Assembly: GCF_037392515.1 (NCBI RefSeq)
Contig: NC_090290.1
Location: 37,330,753-37,394,752, forward strand
Direction: 5' to 3'
DNA from: Haliotis asinina
Lineage: Eukaryota > Mollusca > Gastropoda > Lepetellida > Haliotidae
DNA length: 64,000 bases
How positions within the stretch are numbered: position 1 is the stretch's first letter; every line of letters starts with the position of its first letter. The notes under the pieces were generated by a model. It was not told the origin of the DNA. It did no database searches and saw only the letters and a program-made list of their open reading frames with translations. The position numbers and the translations under genes are program-made. Below, in pieces: positions 24,601 to 30,487 of this stretch.

Positions 24601-26063
24601 ATTTGGAAATTTTAACTATAAATTGTATATTTATATACTTATCCTATCTCACGCGATGTATGCCCACCCAGCCTCCCCACTACACAGATTTAGACGTGGG
24701 CTCCAAGAAAGAATGATCTCTCTGAGGTAGTCACGTGGGTAGATAGGGGAGCATGTTGCATGCTCTGCATGGGCTAAGGGACCCGTCCTGTAAGGAGAGC
24801 AGCCTAGGGAACACGGGCATATGGACAAGAGAGGCCTACAGGAAAGTTCTAATTCGTTCCACTCAGCGTCGAAGCAAGAGAGAGAAGTGCAAATCGTGAG
24901 ATAGGATAAGTATATAAATCTACAATTTATAGTTAAAATTTGCTCAACAGCCGAGTGACATTGACAGGACTGTTGGCATCAACACAGGACACATCTCCAC
25001 CACAGACTTCCACCTGGAGGACGCTGACAAGGAGTTCTGTGTTATGGTAAGCGTTTATCTACATGCAGAAATGATACGGACAGAGTGAGGATTCCTGCTA
25101 CCCCAAAGGAGAAAACATAAGCTTGATTGATACTCATAATTAATATACCATTACTGTGAAGGGGCTGCTTTAACAGGATAAATGGTAGACACAAAATAAT
25201 GATGTCTTTGCAGCGAGGATACAACGCCTGCCGAGCCTTCTTGCAACGTTACATTGCTGATAACAACCTGCAGCCCAGAGACGACAAGGACAAAACTGCC
25301 GGCAGTGAAGGGGAAAGTATGTCCCTACACACAACACCACTACACACGCCTCCACTACAGACACCACCACTACACACGGCTCCACTACACACGGCTCCAC
25401 TACACACGGCTCCACTACACACACCACCACTACACACGCCTCCACTACACACACCTCCACTACACACACCACCACTACACACACCTCCACTACACACACC
25501 ACCACTACACACGCCAACACTACACACACCTCCACTACACACACCACCACTACACACACCTCCACTACACACACCACCACTACACACGCCTCCACTACAC
25601 ACGCCACCACTACACACACCACCACTACACTCAACAGCACTAAACACATCACCAATACACACAACACCGTTACACACACCATCACACACACCACCACACA
25701 CAACACCACCGCGCCCAGCACCACCACACACACCACCGCCACACACAACACAACACACAACACCACCACACACATCACCACACACAACACCACCACACAA
25801 CACCGCTACCCACACCACTACTACACACATCACCACCACGCACAACACCACCACACACAACACCACCACACATCATCATCATATTGTACCCCAAACCCCT
25901 GACATCAACACACACGCACAGTCAAACGAGTATTCCTCTGCTTCCAACTTAAATGTCACATGAAAAACACACCGTGTGTAGAAACAACATGAACGAATGT
26001 TATCTATCTTCAGGAACCACTCAGATGGAAGACTCTGTCCAAAATGAGAAGATGACCAAGTAA
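3650..26063 (+). CDS. Patatin-like phospholipase with embedded EF-hands, 14 exons, 546 aa
   Basis: Predicted serine lipase/acyl hydrolase using a Ser-Asp dyad. Exons (all AG/GT, phases agree): 3650-3889, 6369-6516, 9373-9503, 10006-10141, 10403-10498, 10875-11005, 12217-12314, 12560-12644, 13759-13830, 14594-14689, 15457-15615, 24951-25046, 25214-25316, 26014-26063 (TAA). Sum 1641 nt. Key sites are the GGGAKG oxyanion loop (residues 67-72), GASAG with Ser98, and DGG with Asp237. The last patatin elements ([13 protein letters not shown]) come only after two EF-hands (about 361-416), so the calcium module sits inside the catalytic fold. MGNQIS at the start fits an N-myristoylation signal and there is no signal peptide, suggesting a cytosolic, membrane-tethered, Ca-responsive enzyme (inference). 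The reading frame is intact despite 13 repeat-filled introns. Exon joins are by eye; RNA-seq would settle them. Confidence 0.87.
5075..5790. repeat. 54-bp minisatellite, about 13 units
   Basis: Units read roughly CTTGTAGACGGGTGTTACTG followed by CTGGTAGGGCATGGCGGGCT and TAACACGTGTAAAT. Units 5440-5770 are almost identical and the left units are diverged. The unit length is divisible by three, which makes long false open frames on both strands. It lies in intron 1 of the patatin-like gene. Confidence 0.9.
6232..6325 (+). repeat. SINE fragment
   Basis: CACCCACATGGGTACAATGT, followed by a GAAGCCCATTTCTGGTGTCC-like stretch and GTGATATTG, matches the body of the tRNA-derived SINEs elsewhere in the window, without the tRNA head. 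It ends about 45 bp before exon 2. Confidence 0.55.
6369..6516 (+). CDS. Patatin-like gene, exon 2 (nucleophile elbow)
   Basis: Follows a CATTACAG acceptor and continues exon 1 in frame: [20 protein letters not shown]. The GASAG pentapeptide (GxSxG, Ser98) is the catalytic nucleophile motif of the patatin family. It ends in phase 1 at GTAAAG, giving a split Asp codon with exon 3. Confidence 0.9.
6607..6768 (+). repeat. tRNA-derived SINE
   Basis: Box A-like GGTAGCCTAATGGTTACAGC and box B-like TGGTTCGATTCCCC, then the shared body TGTCTCCCGTCGTGATATTG and a CTCACTCAC tail. It lies in intron 2. Confidence 0.75.
7008..7190 (-). repeat. tRNA-derived SINE, reverse orientation
   Basis: It starts with the reverse-complement tail GTGAGGGAGTGAGTGCGGTT, then the body GCAACATCACGGCAGGGGAC and a degenerate box B (GGGGAATCGAAGTCA). 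Intron 2. Confidence 0.7.
7597..7656. repeat. Short tandem repeat of about 14 bp (four copies)
   Basis: ATGAATGTGATGGT-like units repeat head to tail immediately before the MITE at 7675. Intron 2. Confidence 0.6.
7675..8179. mobile_element. MITE with long terminal inverted repeats
   Basis: The left end CCATCCTCGATATCTCCAGG is mirrored at 8160-8179. About 65 bp next to each end, including GGATGCATCTACGG and its complement at about 8113, pair with scattered mismatches, and a further inner stretch (ACCTCCCTT / AAGGGAGGT) also pairs. TAGTGAA flanks both ends (7668-7674 and 8180-8186), an apparent 7-8 bp target duplication. The interior codes for nothing recognisable. This suggests a non-autonomous hAT- or P-type element in intron 2; the superfamily is inference. 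Confidence 0.7.
8190..9372. other. Intron 2 remainder, no feature recognised
   Basis: About 1.2 kb between the MITE and exon 3. Open frames here are short, none resembles a known family, and the only local pattern is a repeated ACTTAAGCACAT near 8378-8412. Confidence 0.4.
9373..10498 (+). CDS. Patatin-like gene, exons 3-5 (core and catalytic Asp)
   Basis: Exon 3 (9373-9503) reads [20 protein letters not shown] and ends [11 protein letters not shown]. Exon 4 (10006-10141) reads [13 protein letters not shown] and ends [14 protein letters not shown]. Exon 5 (10403-10498) carries [13 protein letters not shown], the DGG motif with Asp237 completing the Ser-Asp dyad. Phases 1, 0, 1 and 1 join cleanly. 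The exon 3 donor is GTCGAA, a weak match to consensus. Confidence 0.88.
10203..10362 (+). repeat. tRNA-derived SINE
   Basis: GGGGTAGCTTAGTGTTTAAT (box A-like) and GGGGTTCGATTCCCCACA (box B-like), then a diverged body and CACACTCACC tail. It occupies most of intron 4. Confidence 0.7.
10875..12644 (+). CDS. Patatin-like gene, exons 6-8
   Basis: Exon 6 (10875-11005): [20 protein letters not shown] through KTLGFLL, a conserved patatin stretch after the DGG. Exon 7 (12217-12314): [16 protein letters not shown]. Exon 8 (12560-12644): [20 protein letters not shown], a charged, probably helical segment leading into the EF-hands. Splice phases 1, 0, 2 and 0. Confidence 0.85.
12822..13660. repeat. 48-bp minisatellite with 96-bp higher-order period
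   Basis: About 17 units of the form CAACAGCTGAATCGGACCCG then TAACCAACAACTATATACCA and CATGTAAG. Neighbouring units alternate between CCACATGTAAG and CTACATGTATG endings, giving a dimeric 96-bp period. Because 48 is a multiple of three, both strands have long open frames of a 16-residue repeat, which I regard as artefacts. Intron 8. Confidence 0.92.
13759..15615 (+). CDS. Patatin-like gene, exons 9-11 (EF-hand pair)
   Basis: Exon 9 (13759-13830) holds a semi-canonical loop [12 protein letters not shown] (residues 361-372; Asn at position 1, Lys instead of Gly at 6). Exons 10 (14594-14689) and 11 (15457-15615) together form a canonical loop DQDGTGEIHYSE (405-416) with calcium ligands D, D, T, E and the terminal E. 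All three exons are bounded by phase 0 introns, as expected for an inserted module. Exon 11 then runs into [20 protein letters not shown], a helix preceding the last patatin elements. Confidence 0.87.
13953..14112 (+). repeat. tRNA-derived SINE
   Basis: Box B-like TGGGTTCGATTGCCC preceded by GCTCGTCACGCGAAAGACC, with CACTCACTCACTCC tail. The box A region is diverged. Intron 9. Confidence 0.65.
14155..14385 (-). repeat. Dispersed gastropod repeat, reverse
   Basis: Near full-length reverse copy of the 27126-27400 family: it runs from GGTAGAATAGGCCTTCAGCA through ATCGATGCTCATGTTGTTGA to GGCGTAAAACTAAACTCACT. Intron 9. Confidence 0.75.
14712..14925 (+). repeat. Dispersed gastropod repeat, forward
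   Basis: Contains CAATATTCCAGCTATATGGT, GGCGGTCTGTAATTAATCGA and a GACAAGGATGGGTTACTGAA end, diverged from the other copies. Intron 10. Confidence 0.7.
15283..15425 (-). repeat. Dispersed gastropod repeat, truncated reverse copy
   Basis: GATGTTAATCACTTGATTGT then CTGGTCTAGACTCGATTATT and GGCGTTAAAACTAATAAAC match the family with about a third missing. It ends 32 bp before exon 11. Confidence 0.65.
15636..15757. repeat. (TG)n microsatellite
   Basis: About 120 bp of TG with interspersed TC interruptions, starting 20 bp inside intron 11. Open frames through it are artefacts. Confidence 0.95.
16178..16345 (-). repeat. tRNA-derived SINE, reverse orientation
   Basis: The reverse tail GAGTGAGTGAGTGAGTTTGG, body GCGATATCACGGCGGGGGAC, box B complement GGGGAATCGAACCC and box A complement CAACCACTACGCTACCCCC are all present. 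This is one of the best preserved copies. Intron 11. Confidence 0.8.
16610..17720 (-). pseudogene. Degenerate protein-like segment, unrecognised
   Basis: Two longer minus-strand frames (17381-17719 and 16610-16987) and patches between them read like eroded coding sequence, for example [20 protein letters not shown] and [20 protein letters not shown], separated by stops and frame changes. I do not recognise the family. It sits inside intron 11 and could be a processed pseudogene or part of an old transposon. Confidence 0.3.
17991..18191 (+). repeat. DIRS left inverted terminal repeat
   Basis: 201 bp from TTATCCTATCTCACGATTTG to AGAGAGATCATTCTT, the reverse complement of 24709-24909 with only a few mismatches (for example GTAGACC against GTAGGCC). 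The unique outermost bases on this side are AATTTTTAAAC. Confidence 0.9.
18257..20788 (+). pseudogene. DIRS ORF1 (GAG-like), interrupted by in-frame stops
   Basis: Starts at ATG 18257 ([19 protein letters not shown]). A Cys-rich zinc-binding-like stretch (FCAQC, SCVDC, CEKC) is followed by a long Ser/Arg-rich region with RINSPD hexapeptide repeats (about 19060-19190). After that comes a folded C-terminal part (for example [20 protein letters not shown]) typical of DIRS GAG. Stops lie in the same frame at 19247 (TGA), 19619 (TGA) and 19721 (TAG), and the frame ends at TAG 20786. About 840 codons if uninterrupted. A small nucleic-acid-binding structural protein is inferred from position and composition. 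Confidence 0.75.
20789..23800 (+). pseudogene. DIRS ORF2: RT, RNase H, methylase-like region, tyrosine recombinase
   Basis: RT domain (about 20990-21660) with [13 protein letters not shown] and the intact catalytic YIDD at 21488. RNase H begins at about 21970 ([37 protein letters not shown]). A stretch [15 protein letters not shown] to [10 protein letters not shown] resembles the DAM-like methylase region of DIRS, with AFPPP where NPPY/F is expected. The tyrosine recombinase (about 22760-23790) shows Arg in TAARISEL (23207), HETR (23594) and the nucleophile Tyr in SSHYLRD (23702). A single TGA at 21746 separates RT from RNase H in the same frame. No ATG begins the frame after the ORF1 stop, so expression by read-through or a fused polyprotein is possible. 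Confidence 0.85.
24570..24654 (+). repeat. DIRS internal complementary region
   Basis: GTGCAAATCGTGAGATAGGA, continuing to AAAAATTT, is complementary to the left extreme end. AAATTTTAACTATAAATTGT, continuing to TTATATACTTATCCTATCTC, is complementary to the right extreme end. The two halves meet at a GG dinucleotide, giving a template for the circular junction as in the DIRS-1 replication model. Confidence 0.88.
24709..24909 (-). repeat. DIRS right inverted terminal repeat
   Basis: Reverse complement of 17991-18191. It is followed by the unique right extremity up to 24941 (TATATAAATCTACAATTTAT then AGTTAAAATTT), which is mirrored in the internal complementary region. Confidence 0.9.
24951..26063 (+). 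CDS. Patatin-like gene, exons 12-14 (C-terminus)
   Basis: Exon 12 (24951-25046) reads [20 protein letters not shown], the conserved last strand and helix start of the patatin fold. Exon 13 (25214-25316) reads [20 protein letters not shown] and ends at a good GTATGT donor. Exon 14 (26014-26063) adds [15 protein letters not shown] and TAA. The open frame continuing from exon 13 into the CACAC-rich repeat is not needed, because the donor and exon 14 restore frame and phase. Confidence 0.85.
25321..25880. repeat. Cryptic ACTACACACACC simple-sequence array
   Basis: Degenerate 12- to 15-bp units (CTCCACTACACACACCACCA) grade into CACACAACACCACCA. They generate long Thr/Pro/His frames on + and Val/Cys/Gly frames on -, all artefactual. 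The array fills intron 13. Confidence 0.9.
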
Positions 26064-26282
26064 AAGTACACATCCTTTATGTTGTTTTCACTGTCCTCCC
26101 AGACGACGTACAGGCCTTACAAATCAGTTAAGACTTGAAGCTGGCCTATCGTTGATTGGTGAAATGTGCCCGTCAAGCATGATTGTCAACTATGCTAAAG
26201 TGACAAGTGTTAGTTACTATTCTGCACATAATGAACTGCAATTGTATATTTACTAAGCTTCTTCTAAGTTTTGCAACACTTT

Positions 26283-26288
26283 AATAAA
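26283..26288 (+). terminator. Polyadenylation signal of patatin-like gene
   Basis: AATAAA lies 220 nt after the stop codon and is the first canonical signal downstream, giving a short 3' UTR ending near 26305. Confidence 0.6.
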
Positions 26289-26309
26289 GGCTCGCGTCTT
26301 GGCCATTCC

Positions 26310-27125
26310 TTGTTTCTTTCTGACACCTGCTGATGTTTATGCTACCAAAAACAGGTAGACAACAAACAACATACACAATGAAGATGAAAAGTGTCATATC
26401 TGTCCGTTCCATTTCAAGTTCGTATTGGTCTTGATGTTGTTCAAAGCGATCTAAGGACTTCATACTTTAACTTAGTCTTAGGGCGTCCTTTTTCGTTTTT
26501 GTTTTGTTTTGTTTGTTTGTTTGTTTTGTTTTACACGTGGGCACCAAATTTTTAACATGGGTTCCAAATAAACGTGATGTCGTCACTGCTTTTCAGCTAT
26601 CCCTTCGTATAGGTTTCAAGGTCGTTTTCGTTTTGGGCTTGACTAGTGCTAGGTCTGTGAATATATAAAATTACAATTTTGAGAGCCACAAATCAACCCA
26701 TTTAAACTGAAACGTAACCCCGTGGAGACGAGAGATTCTGAACCTGAGGAAATCTAGACTTGCTTCTTTGAGAGATTTAGCACTGCAGGGAAGCCTAAGC
26801 ACTGGGAATAATAATATGGCTAACGGACTGTGAGTAGGTTTGACCAGTCAAATTTCTCTCGGCAGGTAATCGAGAATAATCATCCTCTGAAGATGACGTC
26901 TGTACTCATTATGATATAATTGTTTTTTCCTCCTTCATTTCAGTGCGTTACTGTAATTCTCAGATGATCTACGAGTGACATAAAGATGTCTTTTTTGAAA
27001 AAGAACATATTTATTATTTTTTCATATATTTTATGGCGTATTCTTACATTGAACGATACGTTACAGTATGTGCAGTCTTACACGATACACTTTCTTTTGT
27101 TGGTTGCAATCTACAACATTGGAAA
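26310..27125. other. Intergenic, nothing recognised
   Basis: AT-rich sequence with a T/G-rich run (TTTTGTTTTGTTTGTTTG) near 26500-26530. I see no gene. Confidence 0.4.
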
Positions 27126-27400
27126 GTAAGTGTGAGTGAGTTTAGTTTTACGCCGCACTCAACAATATTCCACCTATATGGAGGCGGTCTGTAAATAATC
27201 GAGTCTGGACCAGACAATCCAGTGATCAACAACATGAGCATCGATCTGCACAAATGGGAACCGATGACCTGTGTCAACCATGTCAGTGAGCCTGACCACC
27301 CGATCCTGTTAGTCGCCTCTTACGACAAGCATAGTCACCTTTTCTGGCAAGCATGGGTTGCTGAAGGCCTATTCTACCCCGGGACCTTCACGGATGGATT
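27126..27400 (+). repeat. Dispersed gastropod repeat, reference copy
   Basis: Best copy in the window: GTGAGTTTAGTTTTACGCCG, then AACAATATTCCACCTATATG, GGCGGTCTGTAAATAATCGA, ATCAACAACATGAGCATCGA, and the end CATGGGTTGCTGAAGGCCTA then TTCTACCCCGGGACC. At least six other copies occur here in both orientations. It has no tRNA promoter and no coding capacity, so it is a short interspersed element or MITE of unknown origin. Confidence 0.75.
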
Positions 27401-27734
27401 GGAAAACATATTATTAATAGTTGTATACGTGATTGCAAGTAATTTCTTACTTTAGATTTTTATCGAGCTGAATTTTTACTTTGCAGGGAAAAAGAATAGA
27501 TAACAATGTATTTTACTTTACATGAAACATCTAAGTAGGCACACTTGTTTGCCTCTCAGTTTATTTAATTATATCGATTGATTTAATATTCTTCAGATCA
27601 GACCTGAAGTTATTCATTATGCTGTCGGTTTGTACATCTGTTTTTCTTAATAATTGCGTATTACTCATCATAGACATCAGTTTTGGTTTTCGTGTTTGGA
27701 TTTCGTTTTCACAAAGTTTACAAAGTTTCGAGTT

Positions 27735-27945
27735 AATGAGTGAGTGGGTTTATATTACGCCGCACGGTATTTCAACTACATGGGGTCGATCTGTAAATAA
27801 TCGAGTCTGGAATAGGCTCTCCAGCGATCAACAACATGAGCATCGATTTGCGCAAGTAGGAACCGATGTCATGCGTCGACCAAGTCAGCGCGCCCGATCC
27901 CATATAAGCAGGGGCTGCTGAAGATCAATTCTAACGCGGACCTGC
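27735..27945 (+). repeat. Dispersed gastropod repeat, diverged copy
   Basis: TTACGCCGCACGGTATTTC, CTGTAAATAATCGAGTCTGG and GATCAACAACATGAGCATCG match the 27126 copy with several indels. Confidence 0.65.
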
Positions 27946-28230
27946 TCGAGTCTTCGGGTCAATGATCACTCTTCATTGTGTTCATATGGAATGTTGCCGC
28001 ACGAGCGTTACAGTGTATAGTGAGTGAATGCCGCCGCGTATCGTTTCTGACGACAGTTTCTCACTCTCATTGTGAGTAAATATCTGTGCTTGACAAGCGT
28101 TTGGATAAAAGAAGGTCATCCGACGTTGATATCATTTACCTGTGACCTTTCATACATACATATTACGAAAACGATAAGGATTTGTTGGGTTGTCTTCAGT
28201 TGAGTATTGTATCACACATAAGCGTGCTTG

Positions 28231-28480
28231 GGGTGGTAAATATGCGCACGTGAGGCGGTAAATATGTGCACTTGGAGCGGTAAATATGCGTATTTGGAGC
28301 AGTGAATAGTAAAAATACGTACTTGAGACGGTAAATAAGCGTACTTGTAGCGGTAAAAAAGCGTACTTGAGGCGGTAAATATGCGCACTTGGAGCGGTAA
28401 ATATGCGCACTTAGAGCGGTAAATATTCGCACTTAAGGAGGTAAATATGCGTACTTGGAGCGGTAAATATGCGCTCTTTA
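28231..28480. repeat. 22-bp minisatellite, about 11 units
   Basis: Units of GGTAAATATGCGCACTTGGA plus GC, with one longer variant unit at about 28300-28320. It lies between genes. Confidence 0.88.
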
Positions 28481-28489
28481 GGCATCCTT

Positions 28490-29304
28490 GAACTTAAAAA
28501 TCGTTAGGATCAATTATGTCATCATTTGTGAACACAACCAACGTTTGTTCATAGCACATAATATTATGTCTTCTTCATTTCCAACTTGAGCAAGCAAGAG
28601 GGGTGTCGGGCGAAATAAAGACATTTAAGGCCATGTTTTTATTTTTTTACAGTGTGTAATTTTTTAAGAATTATTGAGAAGTTAAGATGTTTAAACTTAG
28701 ATTGCTAGGTAACAGTATGGTTGTGTTGAGTTGGGCATTGCGTCACATCGACATGATTCCAGCCATATAGCATAACTTATAATTTAGGTGGAGTTGCTTT
28801 AGGAATAGTTTTAACATAAATGTTGACGAAGAAAGGTGATGCTGACCTAGTTTTCAGTTTGCGAGGATGAACATATTTTTATTTAGGGAATACATTGTAG
28901 GATCGTCCAGAAAATTGAAATATGAGGCTAATTTCATTTTATAATGTCATGTCGGAATGTATAATTATGATGGGTTGCAGATCGATAAATAAATACCTTT
29001 CATAAAGGTGAAGATCACAAAATATCTGTTGCAACATGTATATACGCTGTGTACTAAATTATTTCAACGTCTTTTTTGAAGAATCTCGATTTATTTATTG
29101 TAACATTTATTGCTGTGAACATCAGGATGCATGCACTCATGCTCATAAAGTCCATGTACAATTAATTCACTCTAGATATTTTTGCTCATTGTGCTATTTC
29201 AAAATAAATAAATTAATTCTGTGAACTGTGTCTTATCCAAATTTCTATAACGTGCATAAACAAATTTGGAGCCTGGAGCATCTCTGAAGTCATTATAGGG
29301 GCCC
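28490..29304. other. Intergenic, nothing recognised
   Basis: AT-rich single-copy-looking sequence without a convincing open frame or repeat. Confidence 0.4.
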
Positions 29305-29589
29305 TTACTGCCCCCTGTCGTGATCTTGATGTAGTATTGTAAGAAGTAGCGTAAAACAATACTCACTCAGTACCACTATCCTGCTGTACCCTGCCGTGAT
29401 CTTGAAGGAGTATTGTAAGAAATAGCGTAAAACAATACTCAATCAGTACCAGGATCCTACTGTCCCATGCCGTGATCTTGATGGCATATTGTAAGAAATA
29501 GCATAAAACAATACTCACTCAGTACCAGGATCCTGTTGTCCCATGCAGTGATCTTCATGGAGTATTGTAAGAAATAGCGTAAAACAATA
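29305..29589. repeat. 76-bp satellite, left block (about 4 units)
   Basis: Units read ACTCACTCAGTACCAGGATC, then CTACTGTCCCATGCCGTGAT, CTTGATGGTATATTGTAAGA and AATAGCGTAAAACAAT. The array continues at 35771 on the far side of the transposon. Each unit resembles the 3' part of the local tRNA-SINE (CCGTGATATTGCTG then GCGTAAAA then ACTCACTCAC). Confidence 0.9.
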
Positions 29590-29900
29590 CACAGCAAAAA
29601 TAACCTGGTTTCCGCAGTGCGGAAACCTGATGGAAAGTGGACTGAAACTTAAGTTTCCACCAAGAATCCAGTGAGTTTCCGTTCTTTTACACTGAGTTTC
29701 CGCAATGACGGAAACTGTCAATTACCCACTTTCTAAGGGTTTCCGCACGGTATCCGTTACCCATGCTCCAACAAGTTTCCGTTGAGTTTCAGTTAAGTTA
29801 GAGATCCATCAGGTTTCCGCAGGGTTTCAGTCACCAAGACTCCATCAGGTTTCCGCAGAGTTTCTGTTGCCAGAAAACTTTCCACAGCATTTCATTTACT
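29590..29900. repeat. Left TIR and subterminal TTTCCG array
   Basis: Seven TTTCCG and two CGGAAA motifs, several extended to GGTTTCCGCAG, within 300 bp of the left end. They are likely transposase-binding sites by analogy with plant CACTA elements. Confidence 0.7.
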
Positions 29901-30487
29901 CGGGTTCACAGGAGTCATTCAATGTGTGTCATTGCATATAACATTCTTGTTACTCCTGGTTGGCAAAGACAATATAAGGAGTTTGTGTACAATCATCACG
30001 TATACATAAAGAAAAACAAAAGATACAATAAGATTCACTGTTTTATTTTCAGACAAATATGGATCAAACATATATCTAATAAATAATGAAAAGATATAGC
30101 ACTAGATAACAGATCAACATTTGTAACTTATGACAAAAATATTTCTAAAAACATGCTATAACAGTTGCATCCCTTGACTCCTCCTGCACCTCCTCACGCT
30201 GACACAGAAAAACACACCCCAGTCAGTCAATGCTAAACATATATTAACACACAACATGCAATACAATACAACAATGAAATAAAATGCAATAAAGAACTTA
30301 GGTTACATTGAAAGTACAAAAAATGTATTTAAAGTAAATAAAGGTCTCTTGGAAAATAGATAAAAATTAAGATTGAATAAAATTGTATTAATTGAAATAC
30401 AATCAGAATATCAAAACTATTAAAGTTTTACATTGAGAATAATTCAAATTTAATTGATCACAGATAAAATTACGTTCATGTGATCGA

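Larger units (their letters stand above)
17980..24941 (+). mobile_element. DIRS-type tyrosine-recombinase retrotransposon, 6.96 kb
   Basis: It has inverted terminal repeats (17991-18191 against 24709-24909), an internal complementary region (24570-24654) matching both ends, and a GAG-like region followed by RT, RNase H and tyrosine recombinase. This is the diagnostic DIRS layout, not LTR, Ngaro or PAT. There is no target duplication; both ends share AATTT, as expected for recombinase-mediated insertion. All coding lies in one frame but is interrupted by five stops, so this copy is dead. It occupies most of intron 11 in the sense direction of the host gene and ends 9 nt before the exon 12 acceptor. 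Confidence 0.9.

Noticed and set aside
17980..24941. Ngaro/PAT-type element or Crypton
   Set aside because: Terminal repeats are inverted with an internal complementary region, not split direct repeats, and an RT is present, so DIRS fits best.
25170..25963. Repeat-rich Thr/Pro/His and Val/Cys frames, including a possible extension of exon 13
   Set aside because: A good GTATGT donor at 25317 and exon 14 at 26014 restore frame and give a stop. The repeat frames are simple-sequence artefacts.
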